Source: Oscillospiraceae bacterium
GTDB taxonomy: Bacteria; Bacillota; Clostridia; Oscillospirales; Oscillospiraceae
Direction of reading: 5' to 3'
Length of the DNA: 64,000 nt
Assembly: GCA_017540565.1 (NCBI GenBank)
Contig: JAFYAU010000022.1
Location: 1 to 64,000, forward strand
This document shows positions 16,290-25,757 of the stretch, piece by piece; within the stretch, counting starts at the first letter, position 1, and every line of letters starts with the position of its first letter. The position numbers and the translations under genes are program-made. The notes under the pieces are model-generated. The model was not told the origin of the DNA and searched no databases. It saw nothing but the letters and a program-made list of their open reading frames with translations.

Positions 16290-17717
16290 ATGAAGCAGAA
16301 AAAACGGGGTACGATGAGGACAAGATGGATGAGCCGCACGGTAGCGGCCGTGTCGGCCGTCCTTATTGTCGTTTTCGTGCTCTTCCTTGTATTCGTAACG
16401 AACTATTACTATTCCACCATCCGGACGGGGCTGGCCGCCAAGGCAAAGACGGCAACGGGCTTTTTTGCCAACTACGTTTCCGGCAGCTATTCAGATTACT
16501 ACGATACGGCTTACCGCTATGCGGAGACCTTCGAAGACGGGGACAGGCTGGAACTGCAGTTCATCGACACCGCCGGGAGGATCCTTCTGTCCACCAACAG
16601 CATGACCACGGGCGGACGGCCGGGAACGACGGACGTGTCACACGCGCTGGAGACGGGCGTCACGTCGACTTACGTCGGCAGAGCGCTGTCAGGGGAGCGG
16701 ATCATCGCCGTGTCTGCCCCAATCCTGTACTCCAGCGGCGAGACGGCGGGCATCATGAGATACATATCCGCCGCCTCTGCAGCCGACCGGCAGATTTTCC
16801 AGGCCTGCCTTGTAGCACTGTGCGTGGCGCTGATGTTCCTTTTCGTCGTCGTTTCCCTGAACCTGGTCTTTATCAGGTCCGTGATTGAACCGGTCAGCGA
16901 GATCACGTCCATGTCCAAAAGAATCGCGGCGGGAAGCTACGGGATCCAGATCGAAAAGACCTACGACAACGAGATCGGAGAGATGGTGGACTCCATCAAC
17001 GAGATGTCGCTGAAAATCGGGCAGTCCGAGAAGATGCAGACAGAATTCATTTCCTCCGTTTCCCACGAGCTGAGAACGCCCCTCACCGCCATCACCGGCT
17101 GGAGCGAAACGCTGCTGTACGACGAGGAGAACAGTCCGGATGCCCGCAGAGGACTGTCCATCATACTGAGAGAAGCACGCAGGCTGACGAAGATGGTGGA
17201 GGAGCTGCTTGAGTTCACCCGCATAGAGGACGGCCGCTTTACACTGAACGTGGAGCAGATCGACGTGTGCGCAGAACTGGAGGACACGATCTTTACCTAC
17301 CGCGAGCTCCTGCAGCAGGACGAGATGGAACTGGTTTATGAGCCGTCGGAGGAGGAGATCCCCAACATCCCCGGAGATCCGGCGAGACTCCGCCAGGTCT
17401 TCCTGAACATCTTCGACAACTCCGCCAAATACGCCCGTGAGGGCAAGGTCATAGAAGTGTCCGTTAAACCGGACACGAACTGTGTTAACATCATCATCAG
17501 AGATCACGGCCCCGGCATCCCGGAGGGAGAACTGGAGAACGTGAAGCAGAAATTCTACAAGGGCAGCAACGCCAAGGAACGGGGAAGCGGCATCGGCCTC
17601 GCGGTATGCGACGAGATCATCCGTTACCACGGCGGAAGCCTGATCCTTGAAAACGCGGAGGGCGGCGGTCTGCAGACCACGATCCGGCTTCCGTATACCG
17701 CCACCGGCGAGACCTGA
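16290..17717 (+). CDS. Membrane sensor histidine kinase
   Basis: A 475-residue kinase with two membrane helices (about 18-40 and 171-195) enclosing an extracellular sensor domain of about 130 residues. A HAMP linker (about 196-247), a HisKA dimerisation domain with phosphoacceptor His259 (SSVSHELRTPL), and an HATPase domain with N-box (IFDNSAKYA), G1 (DHGPGIP) and G2 (GSGIGLAV) follow. It phosphorylates the response regulator encoded just upstream. The sensor domain gives no clue to the ligand. Confidence 0.94.
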   Translation: MKQKKRGTMRTRWMSRTVAAVSAVLIVVFVLFLVFVTNYYYSTIRTGLAAKAKTATGFFANYVSGSYSDYYDTAYRYAETFEDGDRLELQFIDTAGRILLSTNSMTTGGRPGTTDVSHALETGVTSTYVGRALSGERIIAVSAPILYSSGETAGIMRYISAASAADRQIFQACLVALCVALMFLFVVVSLNLVFIRSVIEPVSEITSMSKRIAAGSYGIQIEKTYDNEIGEMVDSINEMSLKIGQSEKMQTEFISSVSHELRTPLTAITGWSETLLYDEENSPDARRGLSIILREARRLTKMVEELLEFTRIEDGRFTLNVEQIDVCAELEDTIFTYRELLQQDEMELVYEPSEEEIPNIPGDPARLRQVFLNIFDNSAKYAREGKVIEVSVKPDTNCVNIIIRDHGPGIPEGELENVKQKFYKGSNAKERGSGIGLAVCDEIIRYHGGSLILENAEGGGLQTTIRLPYTATGET

Positions 17718-17749
17718 CGTCCGGTTGCGGCGGATCCTGGGAGGAATCT

Positions 17750-18709
17750 ATGACGAACAATGAAAAGGACCGTTCCAGCGGAGTGAAGTTCTTTACCTCC
17801 GTCGGTGGTCAGGCCCTGATGGAGGGCATAATGATGAAGGGGCCGGCGCGGCAGGCCATCGTCTGCAGCACCCCCGACGGATACGTGACGAAGGTGGAGG
17901 AGGTACATCCGCTGAAGGACAGGTATCCGGTCCTGGGATGGCCCGTGATACGGGGAGCCGTGGCTTTCATCACCAGCATGATCACCGGGGTGAAGGCGAT
18001 GATGTTCTCCGCCTCCTGCCTCCCCGAGGAGGAACAGGAGGAACCCGGACGTTTTGAGCAGTGGATCAGCCGCCACTTTGACGATAAACAGACGGAGAAG
18101 ATGCTGATCGGCGCTTCCGTCTTCATCGGGATCGTCCTGGCGGTTGGACTCTTCTTCCTTCTCCCCACAGTGCTCACGGGACTGCTCGGGGACCTGATCC
18201 GCAGCCGCCTTCTGAAGAATCTGATCGAAGGCCTGATCCGCATCGCCATCTTCATCGGATACCTTGCCCTGACCACCAGGGTGAAGGAGATCGAGCGCGT
18301 CTGGCGGTATCACGGAGCGGAGCACAAGACCATATACTGCTATGAGAAGGAACTGGATCTGACGGTGGAGAACTGCCGGGAGCAGTCCCGTCTGCATCCC
18401 CGCTGCGGCACGAGTTTCCTGTTTCTGACGATGATCATCTCCATCCTGGTATTCGGCCTTGTTTCCTGGAAGAACGTCTGGATCAGGCTGGTCCTTCGCC
18501 TGGCTCTCCTGCCGGTGGTGTTCGGACTGAGCTACGAGCTCATCAAATTTGCCGGCAGGCATGACAATCTGCTCACCAGGATCATATCCGCTCCCGGAAA
18601 AGGCCTGCAGCTGCTGACGACCAAAGAGCCTGACGACGACATGATCCGGGTGGCGATCGAAGCACTGAAGCTGGTGATCCCGGAGAAGAAAGAGGAAGCG
18701 CTCTGGTAG
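17750..18709 (+). CDS. DUF1385 (YqhQ-like) membrane protein
   Basis: A 319-residue protein of the DUF1385 family. Diagnostic segments are GGQALMEGIMMKGP near the N-terminus, 'YHGAEHKTIYCYE' in the middle and 'HPRCGTSFLFL' after it; about four membrane helices are present (around 125-150, 155-180, 225-245 and 250-270). The family's biochemical role is unknown; its conserved His, Glu and Cys residues suggest an enzyme or metal site. It is found beside prmC in many Firmicutes, as here (11 bases apart). Confidence 0.88.
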   Translation: MTNNEKDRSSGVKFFTSVGGQALMEGIMMKGPARQAIVCSTPDGYVTKVEEVHPLKDRYPVLGWPVIRGAVAFITSMITGVKAMMFSASCLPEEEQEEPGRFEQWISRHFDDKQTEKMLIGASVFIGIVLAVGLFFLLPTVLTGLLGDLIRSRLLKNLIEGLIRIAIFIGYLALTTRVKEIERVWRYHGAEHKTIYCYEKELDLTVENCREQSRLHPRCGTSFLFLTMIISILVFGLVSWKNVWIRLVLRLALLPVVFGLSYELIKFAGRHDNLLTRIISAPGKGLQLLTTKEPDDDMIRVAIEALKLVIPEKKEEALW

Positions 18710-18720
18710 GAGGAACCCGA

Positions 18721-19599
18721 TTGAAGACCTATAGCGAGATCTATCTGGCCGCAGGGAAGACGCTGCGGGGCGCCGGCGTCGAGGCCTCCAATCTGGAGGC
18801 GCGGCTGATGGCGGCGTCAGCTACCGGGAAAACGGTGGAGGAATTTCTGAGGGACGCGCGCCTGTACGTGGCGGACGACAGCTTCGAGGAGGCCATGGCC
18901 GGCATGGTCCGCCGGCGGCTGAAGGGAGAGCCTGTGGCCTATATCACGGGCCTGTGGGAATTCCACGGACTGCCCCTTTTCATAACGCCGGATGTGCTGA
19001 TCCCGCGGGACGACACGGAGGTGCTGGCCAATCAGGCCATCGCTTTCGCCCGTGACGCGGAGAGAGAGATCAGAATGCTGGATCTGTGCTGCGGAAGCGG
19101 CTGCATAGGCCTTGCCGTGGCATCGGAGATCCCCACGATCCGGGTCGTGATGGCGGATATTTCCGAGAAAGCGGCCAGCGTAGCCCGGCAGAATGCGATG
19201 AGGAACCGTCTGACCCGCTGCGTGACCTGCCTGACAGCTGACGCGCTCCAGACACCGCCGATGCTGCTGGGAAGATTCGACCTCATTGTGTCCAACCCGC
19301 CCTATATCCGGACCGGCGAACTGGAGTCGCTGGACGCTTCTGTGCGGGATTACGAGCCGCGCGAGGCGCTGGACGGAGGAGAGGACGGGCTGATGTTCTA
19401 CCGTGCCGTAGCCGAGAAATGGCGCGCCGTGCTGAAACCGGGCGGCACCGTCATGTTCGAGTGCGGAGAGGATCAGAGCGCGGCAGTGAGGGAGATCCTG
19501 GCGGACAGGGGCTTCACGGATATTGAGACAGTAAAAGACACCCGCGGCATAGAGCGGGTGGTGACCGGAAAACTGCAGACTGAAGAAAAGGAAGGTTGA
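18721..19599 (+). CDS. prmC: Peptide chain release factor N5-glutamine methyltransferase
   Basis: A 292-residue class I SAM methyltransferase that methylates the GGQ glutamine of release factors RF1 and RF2. The N-terminal helical release-factor-binding domain is followed by the SAM motif ([14 protein letters not shown]) and the catalytic NPPY (residues 192-195). It starts at a TTG at 18721 behind GTAGGAGG. It is followed five bases later by recA. The release-factor gene itself is not in the window. Confidence 0.94.
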   Translation: MKTYSEIYLAAGKTLRGAGVEASNLEARLMAASATGKTVEEFLRDARLYVADDSFEEAMAGMVRRRLKGEPVAYITGLWEFHGLPLFITPDVLIPRDDTEVLANQAIAFARDAEREIRMLDLCCGSGCIGLAVASEIPTIRVVMADISEKAASVARQNAMRNRLTRCVTCLTADALQTPPMLLGRFDLIVSNPPYIRTGELESLDASVRDYEPREALDGGEDGLMFYRAVAEKWRAVLKPGGTVMFECGEDQSAAVREILADRGFTDIETVKDTRGIERVVTGKLQTEEKEG

Positions 19600-19604
19600 C
19601 AGAA

Positions 19605-20705
19605 ATGGCTGAAAAGAAAAAGATCGCTCCCGCAGCGCCCGCCCCGGCAGAAGACAAGAAGAAGGCGCTGGAAACTGCAATTCTCCAGATCGAGAAGGCC
19701 TACGGAAAAGGTACCATCATGCGTATGGGAGACGGCAGCCAGGTGAACGTGGAAGCCATTCCCACCGGATCGATCTCGCTGGATCTGGCGCTCGGGATCG
19801 GCGGCGTGCCCAGAGGCAGGATCATCGAGATCTACGGTCCTGAATCCTCCGGCAAGACGACTCTTGCCCTGCATATCGTGGCGTCCGCCCAGAAGATGGG
19901 CGGGGAAGTGGCCTACATCGACGCGGAACACGCACTGGAACCGGCTTATGCCCGCGCACTCGGAGTGGATATCGAGAGCATGCTGATCTCTCAGCCTGAT
20001 ACCGGAGAGGATGCGCTGGCAATCACCGAAACGCTGGTGCGGAGCGGGGCTGTCGACGTCGTGGTCATCGACTCCGTAGCTGCACTGGTCCCCAGAAGCG
20101 AGATCGAGGGAGAGATGGGCGAGAGCAGCGTGGGTGTTCTGGCGAGACTCATGAGCCAGGCGCTCCGCAAGCTTGCGGGTTCCATTTCCAAGACCAACTG
20201 CATCGTCATTTTCATCAATCAGCTGCGTGAGAAGATTGGCGTTATGTACGGGAACCCGGAGACGACTCCCGGCGGCCGGGCGCTGAAATACTTTTCCAGC
20301 GTCCGCATCGACGTACGCCGCGTGGAGAGCATGAAGGTCGGCGGAGAAGTGGTCGGAAACCGCACCCGCGCGAAGATCGTGAAGAACAAGGTCGCGCCCC
20401 CCTTCAAGGAGGCGGAGTTCGACATCATGTACGGCGAGGGAATCTCCCGCGTGGGTGAACTGATCGATCTGGGCGTGAAGCTGGATCTCATCGAGAAGGG
20501 CGGCGCCTGGTTCACGATCGGGGACGCCCGCATTCAGGGAAGAGACGGCGTGAAGGTCTATCTGCAGGACCATCCCGAGATTGCCGACGAACTCGAGCAG
20601 AAGATCCGCGACAACGCATACAAGCTGATGAGTCCGCAGGCCAGAGCGGCCGCAAAAGCGGCCGGCAGGGCCGTGGATGTGTCGGCTGACGACTTCGAGG
20701 GCTGA
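19605..20705 (+). CDS. recA: Recombinase RecA
   Basis: A 366-residue RecA, the ATP-dependent strand-exchange protein and SOS co-protease. Walker A is GPESSGKTT (about residues 78-86); the MAW motif, LPRSE-like loop (VPRSEIEGE) and Walker B ([10 protein letters not shown]) are intact, and the C-terminus is acidic. The ATG at 19605 has AAGGAAGG nine bases upstream and is preferred to a TTG at 19596. No obvious LexA-type box precedes it, as it is embedded in a long run of genes; SOS control, if any, would come from an internal promoter that I do not see. It overlaps recX by one base. Confidence 0.98.
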   Translation: MAEKKKIAPAAPAPAEDKKKALETAILQIEKAYGKGTIMRMGDGSQVNVEAIPTGSISLDLALGIGGVPRGRIIEIYGPESSGKTTLALHIVASAQKMGGEVAYIDAEHALEPAYARALGVDIESMLISQPDTGEDALAITETLVRSGAVDVVVIDSVAALVPRSEIEGEMGESSVGVLARLMSQALRKLAGSISKTNCIVIFINQLREKIGVMYGNPETTPGGRALKYFSSVRIDVRRVESMKVGGEVVGNRTRAKIVKNKVAPPFKEAEFDIMYGEGISRVGELIDLGVKLDLIEKGGAWFTIGDARIQGRDGVKVYLQDHPEIADELEQKIRDNAYKLMSPQARAAAKAAGRAVDVSADDFEG

Positions 20706-21337
20706 TGGACCGTACGGTAGTCAGAGTAGTACCGTCGGCAAAAATAAAGGACAGGTTCTATATGGAACTCGATTCCGGAGAGAACCTGACGGTAACGGTG
20801 GCGCAGGTCGCGGATTTCGGCCTGCGCCCCGGCCGGGTTTTCGATGAGGCGGAATTCGGGCTTCTGACGGATTCCGTTTCCTTGACGGCGGCCAAAGGAA
20901 AGGCTCTCGAGGCGCTGGCGAGACGGCCCCTCTCCCGACGGGAGGTGACCGAACGGCTGGACCGCAGGGGCGTCCGCGAGGATATCGCCGAAGAGACGGC
21001 CGACTGGCTGGAGCGGATGGGTTACGTCGACGACGGCGAATACGCAGGACAGATCGCCCGGCACTATGCCACGAAGGGATACGGCGCCGGACGCGTCAGA
21101 GAGGAACTGGCAAAGCGTGGCGTACCCAGGGAATACTGGGATACCGCTCTGGAGCAGATGCCGGATACCGGCGATGCGGTGGACCGCTTCCTGCGGGCAA
21201 AACTGCGGGGAGAGCCGGACAGGAAAGAAAAAAAGCGCGTCGCGGACGCGCTTCTGCGCAGGGGATTCTCCTGGGAGGAAATCCGAAGCGGAATGGATCG
21301 TTGGGAGATGGAACGGTGGGAAGACGAATCGGAATGA
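20705..21337 (+). CDS. recX: Regulatory protein RecX
   Basis: A 210-residue all-helical RecX that binds RecA filaments and limits their activity. Repeated three-helix units are seen, for example 'ALARRPLSRREVTERLDRRGV' and 'RHYATKGYGAGRVREELAKRGV'. It starts at an ATG overlapping the recA stop (TGATG), so the two are translationally coupled. Its 3' end overlaps the proposed GTG start of rimO by 22 bases. Confidence 0.92.
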   Translation: MDRTVVRVVPSAKIKDRFYMELDSGENLTVTVAQVADFGLRPGRVFDEAEFGLLTDSVSLTAAKGKALEALARRPLSRREVTERLDRRGVREDIAEETADWLERMGYVDDGEYAGQIARHYATKGYGAGRVREELAKRGVPREYWDTALEQMPDTGDAVDRFLRAKLRGEPDRKEKKRVADALLRRGFSWEEIRSGMDRWEMERWEDESE

Positions 21338-22650
21338 TATCTCTGGGCTGCGCCAAAAACCTTGTGAACGCCGAGCAGATGATGTATCTGCTGGAACAGG
21401 CGGGGTATGAGGTCTCCGGCGAGACGGAAGGAGCGGACGCCGTAATCGTCAATACGTGCGGGTTCATCGACGCGGCAAAATCCGAGGCCATAGATGTGAT
21501 CCTGGAACTGGCGGAGGCGAAGGCCGCCGGAACCGTCGGAAAGATCATCGTGACAGGCTGCCTCTCTCAGCGTTACCAGGATGAGGTGCTGCAGGAACTG
21601 CCGGAAGTGGACGCTCTGTGCGGGACCGGGAGCTACGATCAGATCGTCTCCGTCTGCGACAGGGTACTGGCCGGGCAGACAGTTAAGGAATTCGGAGATA
21701 TCCACGCCCCCGAGAAGGAGAGCGGCCGTGTTCTGACCACCTCGCCGCTGTGGGAGTATATCAAGATCGCGGAGGGCTGCAGCAACTACTGTGCTTTCTG
21801 CGTCATCCCCTATATCCGCGGACGTTACCGAAGCCGCCCGATGGACGAACTGGTAAGGGAGGCCGAAGGGCTTGCCGCCCAGGGCATCCGGGAACTGATC
21901 GTGATCGCGCAGGACATCACGAGGTACGGCAGAGAACGGGGAGAGACGCTGGCGGAACTGCTCCGTCGGTTCTGCAGGATCGACGGCATCCGCTGGATCC
22001 GGCTGCATTATCTGTATCCGGACGACATCACGGACGAACTGATCGATCTCGTGGCCTCGGAACCGAAGATCTGCAAGTATCTGGATATCCCTATCCAGCA
22101 CATCAACGACGGGATCCTGAAGACCATGTGCCGCAGAGGCACGGGACGGCAGATCCGGGAACTGTTCCAAAAACTGAGGAACAGAATCCCGGGACTCGTT
22201 CTCCGCACGAGCCTGATCGCCGGACTGCCCGGCGAGGGGGAGGAGGAGTTCGAGGAACTGTGCGCCTTCCTGAAGGAGGCCAGGATCGAACGTGCGGGGG
22301 TGTTTCCCTATTCCCCCGAGGAGGGGACTCCCGCAGAGAAAATGGAGCGTCCGGATGAGCAAACCGCCCAGCGGAGGGCAGACATTATCGCGGAACTCCA
22401 GGAACGCGTCATGGAAGAATTCGACCGAAGACGCATCGGGACGGAAGTGACCGTGCTCGTGGAGGAGTTCGACGGACGAATCTATTCAGGCCGCAGCTAT
22501 GCGGAATCGCCGGATATAGACGGGCGGATACGGTTCACGGCGGAGGAGACGATCACCGGAGACTTTGCCCGTGTGACCATCACCGATATCGTGGACGGAG
22601 AGCCGTTCGGTATCGGAGTGCCGGATGAGGAAGAGAGGAAAACGGTATGA
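21316..22650 (+). CDS. rimO: Ribosomal protein S12 methylthiotransferase
   Basis: RimO is a radical-SAM enzyme that adds a methylthio group to an aspartate of ribosomal protein S12. The N-terminal UPF0004 domain holds the three auxiliary cluster cysteines (LGCAKN, NTCGF, GCLSQR). The radical-SAM motif is CSNYCAFC, and a C-terminal TRAM domain (about 375-440) follows. The first domain starts almost at once (MISLGCAKN), so the GTG at 21316 (GGGAG eight bases upstream) is preferred; a TTG at 21301 is the alternative. It overlaps recX upstream and pgsA downstream (ATGA). Confidence 0.95.
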   Translation: MGRRIGMISLGCAKNLVNAEQMMYLLEQAGYEVSGETEGADAVIVNTCGFIDAAKSEAIDVILELAEAKAAGTVGKIIVTGCLSQRYQDEVLQELPEVDALCGTGSYDQIVSVCDRVLAGQTVKEFGDIHAPEKESGRVLTTSPLWEYIKIAEGCSNYCAFCVIPYIRGRYRSRPMDELVREAEGLAAQGIRELIVIAQDITRYGRERGETLAELLRRFCRIDGIRWIRLHYLYPDDITDELIDLVASEPKICKYLDIPIQHINDGILKTMCRRGTGRQIRELFQKLRNRIPGLVLRTSLIAGLPGEGEEEFEELCAFLKEARIERAGVFPYSPEEGTPAEKMERPDEQTAQRRADIIAELQERVMEEFDRRRIGTEVTVLVEEFDGRIYSGRSYAESPDIDGRIRFTAEETITGDFARVTITDIVDGEPFGIGVPDEEERKTV

Positions 22651-23168
22651 ATCTTGCCAATAAGCTGACAGTGCTCCGGGTGGTGCTGATCCCGGTGTTC
22701 CTTCTGCTGCTGTATCTTGGGTTTCCCGGCAGCCGCTATGCGGCTCTGGCCGTGTTCGTGATCGCAAGCGCAACGGATTTTCTGGACGGACATATTGCCA
22801 GAAGCCGCAATATGGTCACAACGTTCGGAAAGTTCCTCGATCCGCTGGCGGACAAGATGCTGGTATTCGCCGCTCTGCTGTGGTTCTGTGCCGAGGGGAG
22901 ATTCCCCGTGTGGGCCATGGCTCTGGTCGCGGCGAGAGAGTTTGCCGTAAGCGGTCTCAGAATGATCGCAGCTGGCGAGGGAAAAGTGCTGGCCGCTGCC
23001 TGGTCGGGAAAGATCAAAACGGCCTCAACCATGATCTGCATCATTCTGATGTTTTTCCCGGTACCGCCTGCCGTCGACTGGATCTGCACGGCGGTGATCG
23101 TGATCACGACACTGTACTCCGGCATTGAGTATTTCGTGAAGAACAAGGGCGTGATCAGCTTTGAGTAA
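22647..23168 (+). CDS. pgsA: CDP-diacylglycerol--glycerol-3-phosphate 3-phosphatidyltransferase
   Basis: A 173-residue membrane enzyme that makes phosphatidylglycerol phosphate, the committed step to anionic phospholipids. The CDP-alcohol phosphotransferase motif DG-x2-AR-x8-G-x3-D-x3-D is complete (DFLDGHIARSR...FGKFLDPLADKM, about residues 45-70), and four to six hydrophobic helices are visible. It overlaps rimO by four bases, a pairing often seen in Firmicutes. Confidence 0.95.
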   Translation: MNLANKLTVLRVVLIPVFLLLLYLGFPGSRYAALAVFVIASATDFLDGHIARSRNMVTTFGKFLDPLADKMLVFAALLWFCAEGRFPVWAMALVAAREFAVSGLRMIAAGEGKVLAAAWSGKIKTASTMICIILMFFPVPPAVDWICTAVIVITTLYSGIEYFVKNKGVISFE

Positions 23169-23877
23169 GGAGCCGGCAGAACGCGCGGGAAAGGAATATG
23201 CCGGCGGACTGAAGGACGGCGTTGCCATCGGATTGGGATATCTTTCGGTATCCTTCGCCTTCGGAGTGGCTGCCGCCAGGGAAGGGGTCCCGCTGTGGGC
23301 GGCGGTCGCTATCTCCATGACGAACCTGACAAGCGCCGGCCAGCTGGCCGGCCTGTCCGTCATCGCAGCCTGCGGTCCCTTTGTCGAACTGATCCTCACT
23401 CAGCTGGTGATCAATCTTCGATATGCGCTGATGAGCCTGTCTCTGTCTCAGAAACTGGATCCATCCGTGAGCGATGCCCAGCGCCTGCTGATTGCGTTCG
23501 GGAATACGGACGAGATCTTCGCAGTATCCTCGGGAAGGGACAGACCTGTGACAGCCTCATATTTTGCCGGCCTGCTGACGCTTCCCTGGATCTGCTGGAC
23601 TCTGGGGACTTTGCTGGGGGCTGCCGCCAACCGCGTGCTGCCCGCATCGATCCTTGAAGCTCTCGGGATCGCCATTTACGGCATGCTGATCGCCGTGGTG
23701 CTGCCGGTCGCCAAACGCGATCGCGCCGTTGCCATGGTGGTGATCGCCGCCGTCATTCTGAGCTGCGCCTTTGCCTGGATGCCCGGGCTGAACAGCGTTT
23801 CCGCCGGGTTCGCCGTCATCATCTGCGGGGTGGCCGCCTCCGTGCTGGGAGCCGTCCTGCGGCCGGTGGAGGACTGA
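23161..23877 (+). CDS. azlC: AzlC-family branched-chain amino acid exporter, large subunit
   Basis: A 238-residue inner-membrane protein with about seven hydrophobic helices. The family pattern GVAIGLGYLSVSFAFGV and 'SLTNLTSAGQLA'-like segment (SMTNLTSAGQ) is present near the N-terminus. AzlC works with AzlD to export branched-chain amino acids or analogues. The start is a TTG at 23161 inside the end of pgsA; no better in-frame start lies close. AzlD follows after three bases. Confidence 0.9.
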   Translation: MSKEPAERAGKEYAGGLKDGVAIGLGYLSVSFAFGVAAAREGVPLWAAVAISMTNLTSAGQLAGLSVIAACGPFVELILTQLVINLRYALMSLSLSQKLDPSVSDAQRLLIAFGNTDEIFAVSSGRDRPVTASYFAGLLTLPWICWTLGTLLGAAANRVLPASILEALGIAIYGMLIAVVLPVAKRDRAVAMVVIAAVILSCAFAWMPGLNSVSAGFAVIICGVAASVLGAVLRPVED

Positions 23878-23880
23878 GCC

Positions 23881-24207
23881 ATGGGAACGATGAGCGTCGG
23901 GAGACTGATCCTGTATATCGCGGGTATGGCCATAGCCACCTACCTGATCCGTATGATCCCGCTGGCGGCCATGAAGAAAAAGATCACAAACCGTTTTTTG
24001 CGGTCGTTCCTGTACTACATCCCCTATGCGGTGCTGTCCGCCATGGTGTTTCCGGCGATCCTTTACGCAACGTCGTCCGTGCTGTCCGCAGCGGTGGGCT
24101 GCGCGGCTGCGGTGATCTGTTCGCTTGCCGGCCTGCAGCTGCTGCCGGTCGCGCTGATCTCCTGCGTTGCCGTTTACGTGACCGAACTGATTTCGGGTCT
24201 GCTCTGA
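23881..24207 (+). CDS. azlD: AzlD-family branched-chain amino acid exporter, small subunit
   Basis: A 108-residue membrane protein with about four helices and the typical 'TYLIRMIPLAAM' and 'FLRSFLYYIPYAVLSAMVFPAIL' segments. It is the obligate partner of AzlC, encoded immediately upstream. There is no regulator next to the pair, unlike the Lrp-type control known in Bacillus. Confidence 0.9.
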   Translation: MGTMSVGRLILYIAGMAIATYLIRMIPLAAMKKKITNRFLRSFLYYIPYAVLSAMVFPAILYATSSVLSAAVGCAAAVICSLAGLQLLPVALISCVAVYVTELISGLL

Positions 24208-24237
24208 CGGGACTTCGCCGGAACGGAAGGAGAAGAT

Positions 24238-25680
24238 ATGAAGCATAATCAAAAACGCGGGCCGGCCGTGCCGCTGCTCCTGATCGCGGCAGCCGTGCTG
24301 GTGCTGGCCATCGGGATCTTCTGCCTGGTGTACGGACTCGCGTCGATCCGCGGGAACGGGGACGGACCGAAACCGGCGGAGGACAGTTCCGCGGTTGCTC
24401 CGCCGTCGCAGCAGGAGCAGACGCCGGAGAGCAGCGCGGGAGTCCGGCCGGTCACGGAAGAGGAAAAACAGAAGATGGCCGATGAGGCTGCCGGAAGAAG
24501 CGAATCGCCGGACGGGGAAGAGACCACGGCCGGCGGAGAAAAACGGACCACCTATGCCGGTTCCGTCTCCGGAGGAGAGCGGCTGCAGCCGGGGATACTG
24601 GATGCGCTTACCGGTTTTCTGGACGAATTCTACGGGAGCCAGAGATCTTTCGCCTCATTCTTCAAGACGATGGACGGGATCCGTGTGCCCGACATGACCT
24701 TCTGGTTTGCCGATCCTGATGGAGTGGAAGCCGCCAAGTGGCAGAGCGCCCTGCGGTATCTGTGCTGCGCGAAGACGGTAAACGGTTATGATCTATCCTG
24801 GTCGGAATGCTCGTACAATCTGAAGATCGGCGAGGTCAAACCGGTCGGGAACACCTTTGAGATCGGATTCACGGAGTCTTCGGAAGTGCAGTTTTCGCAC
24901 CTGCAGGGGATACGCTCCGTGCAGAACGGGCTGCCCTGCCGGGCGGTATACCAGAAGGACGGTGACGAATGGAAGCTTGTCTCCTATTACCGGGAGGAGG
25001 ATTTCTTCCTTGCAGTGAACTGCCGGGTGACGGAGGAGATGACGGCGGAGGAGATACCGGATATCACGGTCCGCCTCCTGACGAGATACTGCTCCAATTA
25101 TCTGAAGATGATGAGGAACCGGGAGAGCTTCAACAGCGGAGAGGTCGGATACCGCACCTCCGACCATCCCTATGACCGGCAGGCGGCGGCGGCTTACGCA
25201 GCCCAGTACTGTCTTGCCAGAAACAGCAGCTACACCAACTATGACGAACTGGGCGGAAACAACCAGAACTACGTTTCCCAGGTGCTGCGCGCTGGAGGAA
25301 TCCCCAACGATACGACGGGCAACTGGAAGTGGAAATACTACGGGGACAACGTGGACGAGACGGAGATGAAGACCGGACGCACGCCGTCCTGGATTGGATC
25401 CTACTACTTCTACAATTACGCCTCCTCGAATTACGATTCCGGCCTGGCGTGTACGGTCGGCGCGAACTTCTTCGCTGCTGAAGGAGGGGACGTGCTGATG
25501 ACCGGGCTTGAGGACGGCGTATACAATACGTCCTACGCCGTGCTGGATACGTATGAGGAGGATGGCGCGGTGATCGATGTCCTGCTTGGTTCGAATTCCG
25601 TTGACCGCGAGAACTGGCCGCTGACAGCTTCCTTCGCGCCCTGTGTGTCCATGATCAAGATCCAGGGGTGGAAAGACTAG
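24238..25680 (+). CDS. Membrane-anchored Amidase_6-like protein, probably catalytically dead
   Basis: A 480-residue protein with one N-terminal membrane helix (about 10-32), a low-complexity Glu/Ser/Pro-rich stretch to about 110, a middle domain, and a C-terminal domain resembling the putative amidase (Amidase_6) fold of spore-formers: 'YDRQAAAAYAAQYCLARNSS', then GGNNQNYVSQVLRAGG and a 'W...SYYFYNY' block. In the family the last motif normally reads GGDCTNFVSQ with a catalytic Cys. Here Asn342 stands in the Cys position, and the expected downstream His (H-S/A-x-I-V) is not found (TSYAVLDTY). It is probably a structural or binding domain. It is the last gene before a very strong terminator. 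Confidence 0.68.
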   Translation: MKHNQKRGPAVPLLLIAAAVLVLAIGIFCLVYGLASIRGNGDGPKPAEDSSAVAPPSQQEQTPESSAGVRPVTEEEKQKMADEAAGRSESPDGEETTAGGEKRTTYAGSVSGGERLQPGILDALTGFLDEFYGSQRSFASFFKTMDGIRVPDMTFWFADPDGVEAAKWQSALRYLCCAKTVNGYDLSWSECSYNLKIGEVKPVGNTFEIGFTESSEVQFSHLQGIRSVQNGLPCRAVYQKDGDEWKLVSYYREEDFFLAVNCRVTEEMTAEEIPDITVRLLTRYCSNYLKMMRNRESFNSGEVGYRTSDHPYDRQAAAAYAAQYCLARNSSYTNYDELGGNNQNYVSQVLRAGGIPNDTTGNWKWKYYGDNVDETEMKTGRTPSWIGSYYFYNYASSNYDSGLACTVGANFFAAEGGDVLMTGLEDGVYNTSYAVLDTYEEDGAVIDVLLGSNSVDRENWPLTASFAPCVSMIKIQGWKD

Positions 25681-25696
25681 TCATATGCACGTACAG

Positions 25697-25740
25697 AAAA
25701 CGTCCCGCCGCCGGGTTTTAGCCCGGCGGCGGGACGTTTT
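25697..25740. terminator. Strong bidirectional terminator
   Basis: A perfect 19-bp stem (25697-25715 with 25722-25740) with a six-base loop and runs of A and T at both ends. It separates the long plus-strand gene run from the convergent SPFH/NfeD operon. Confidence 0.96.
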
Positions 25741-25757
25741 ATATTCGAACTGATTCC

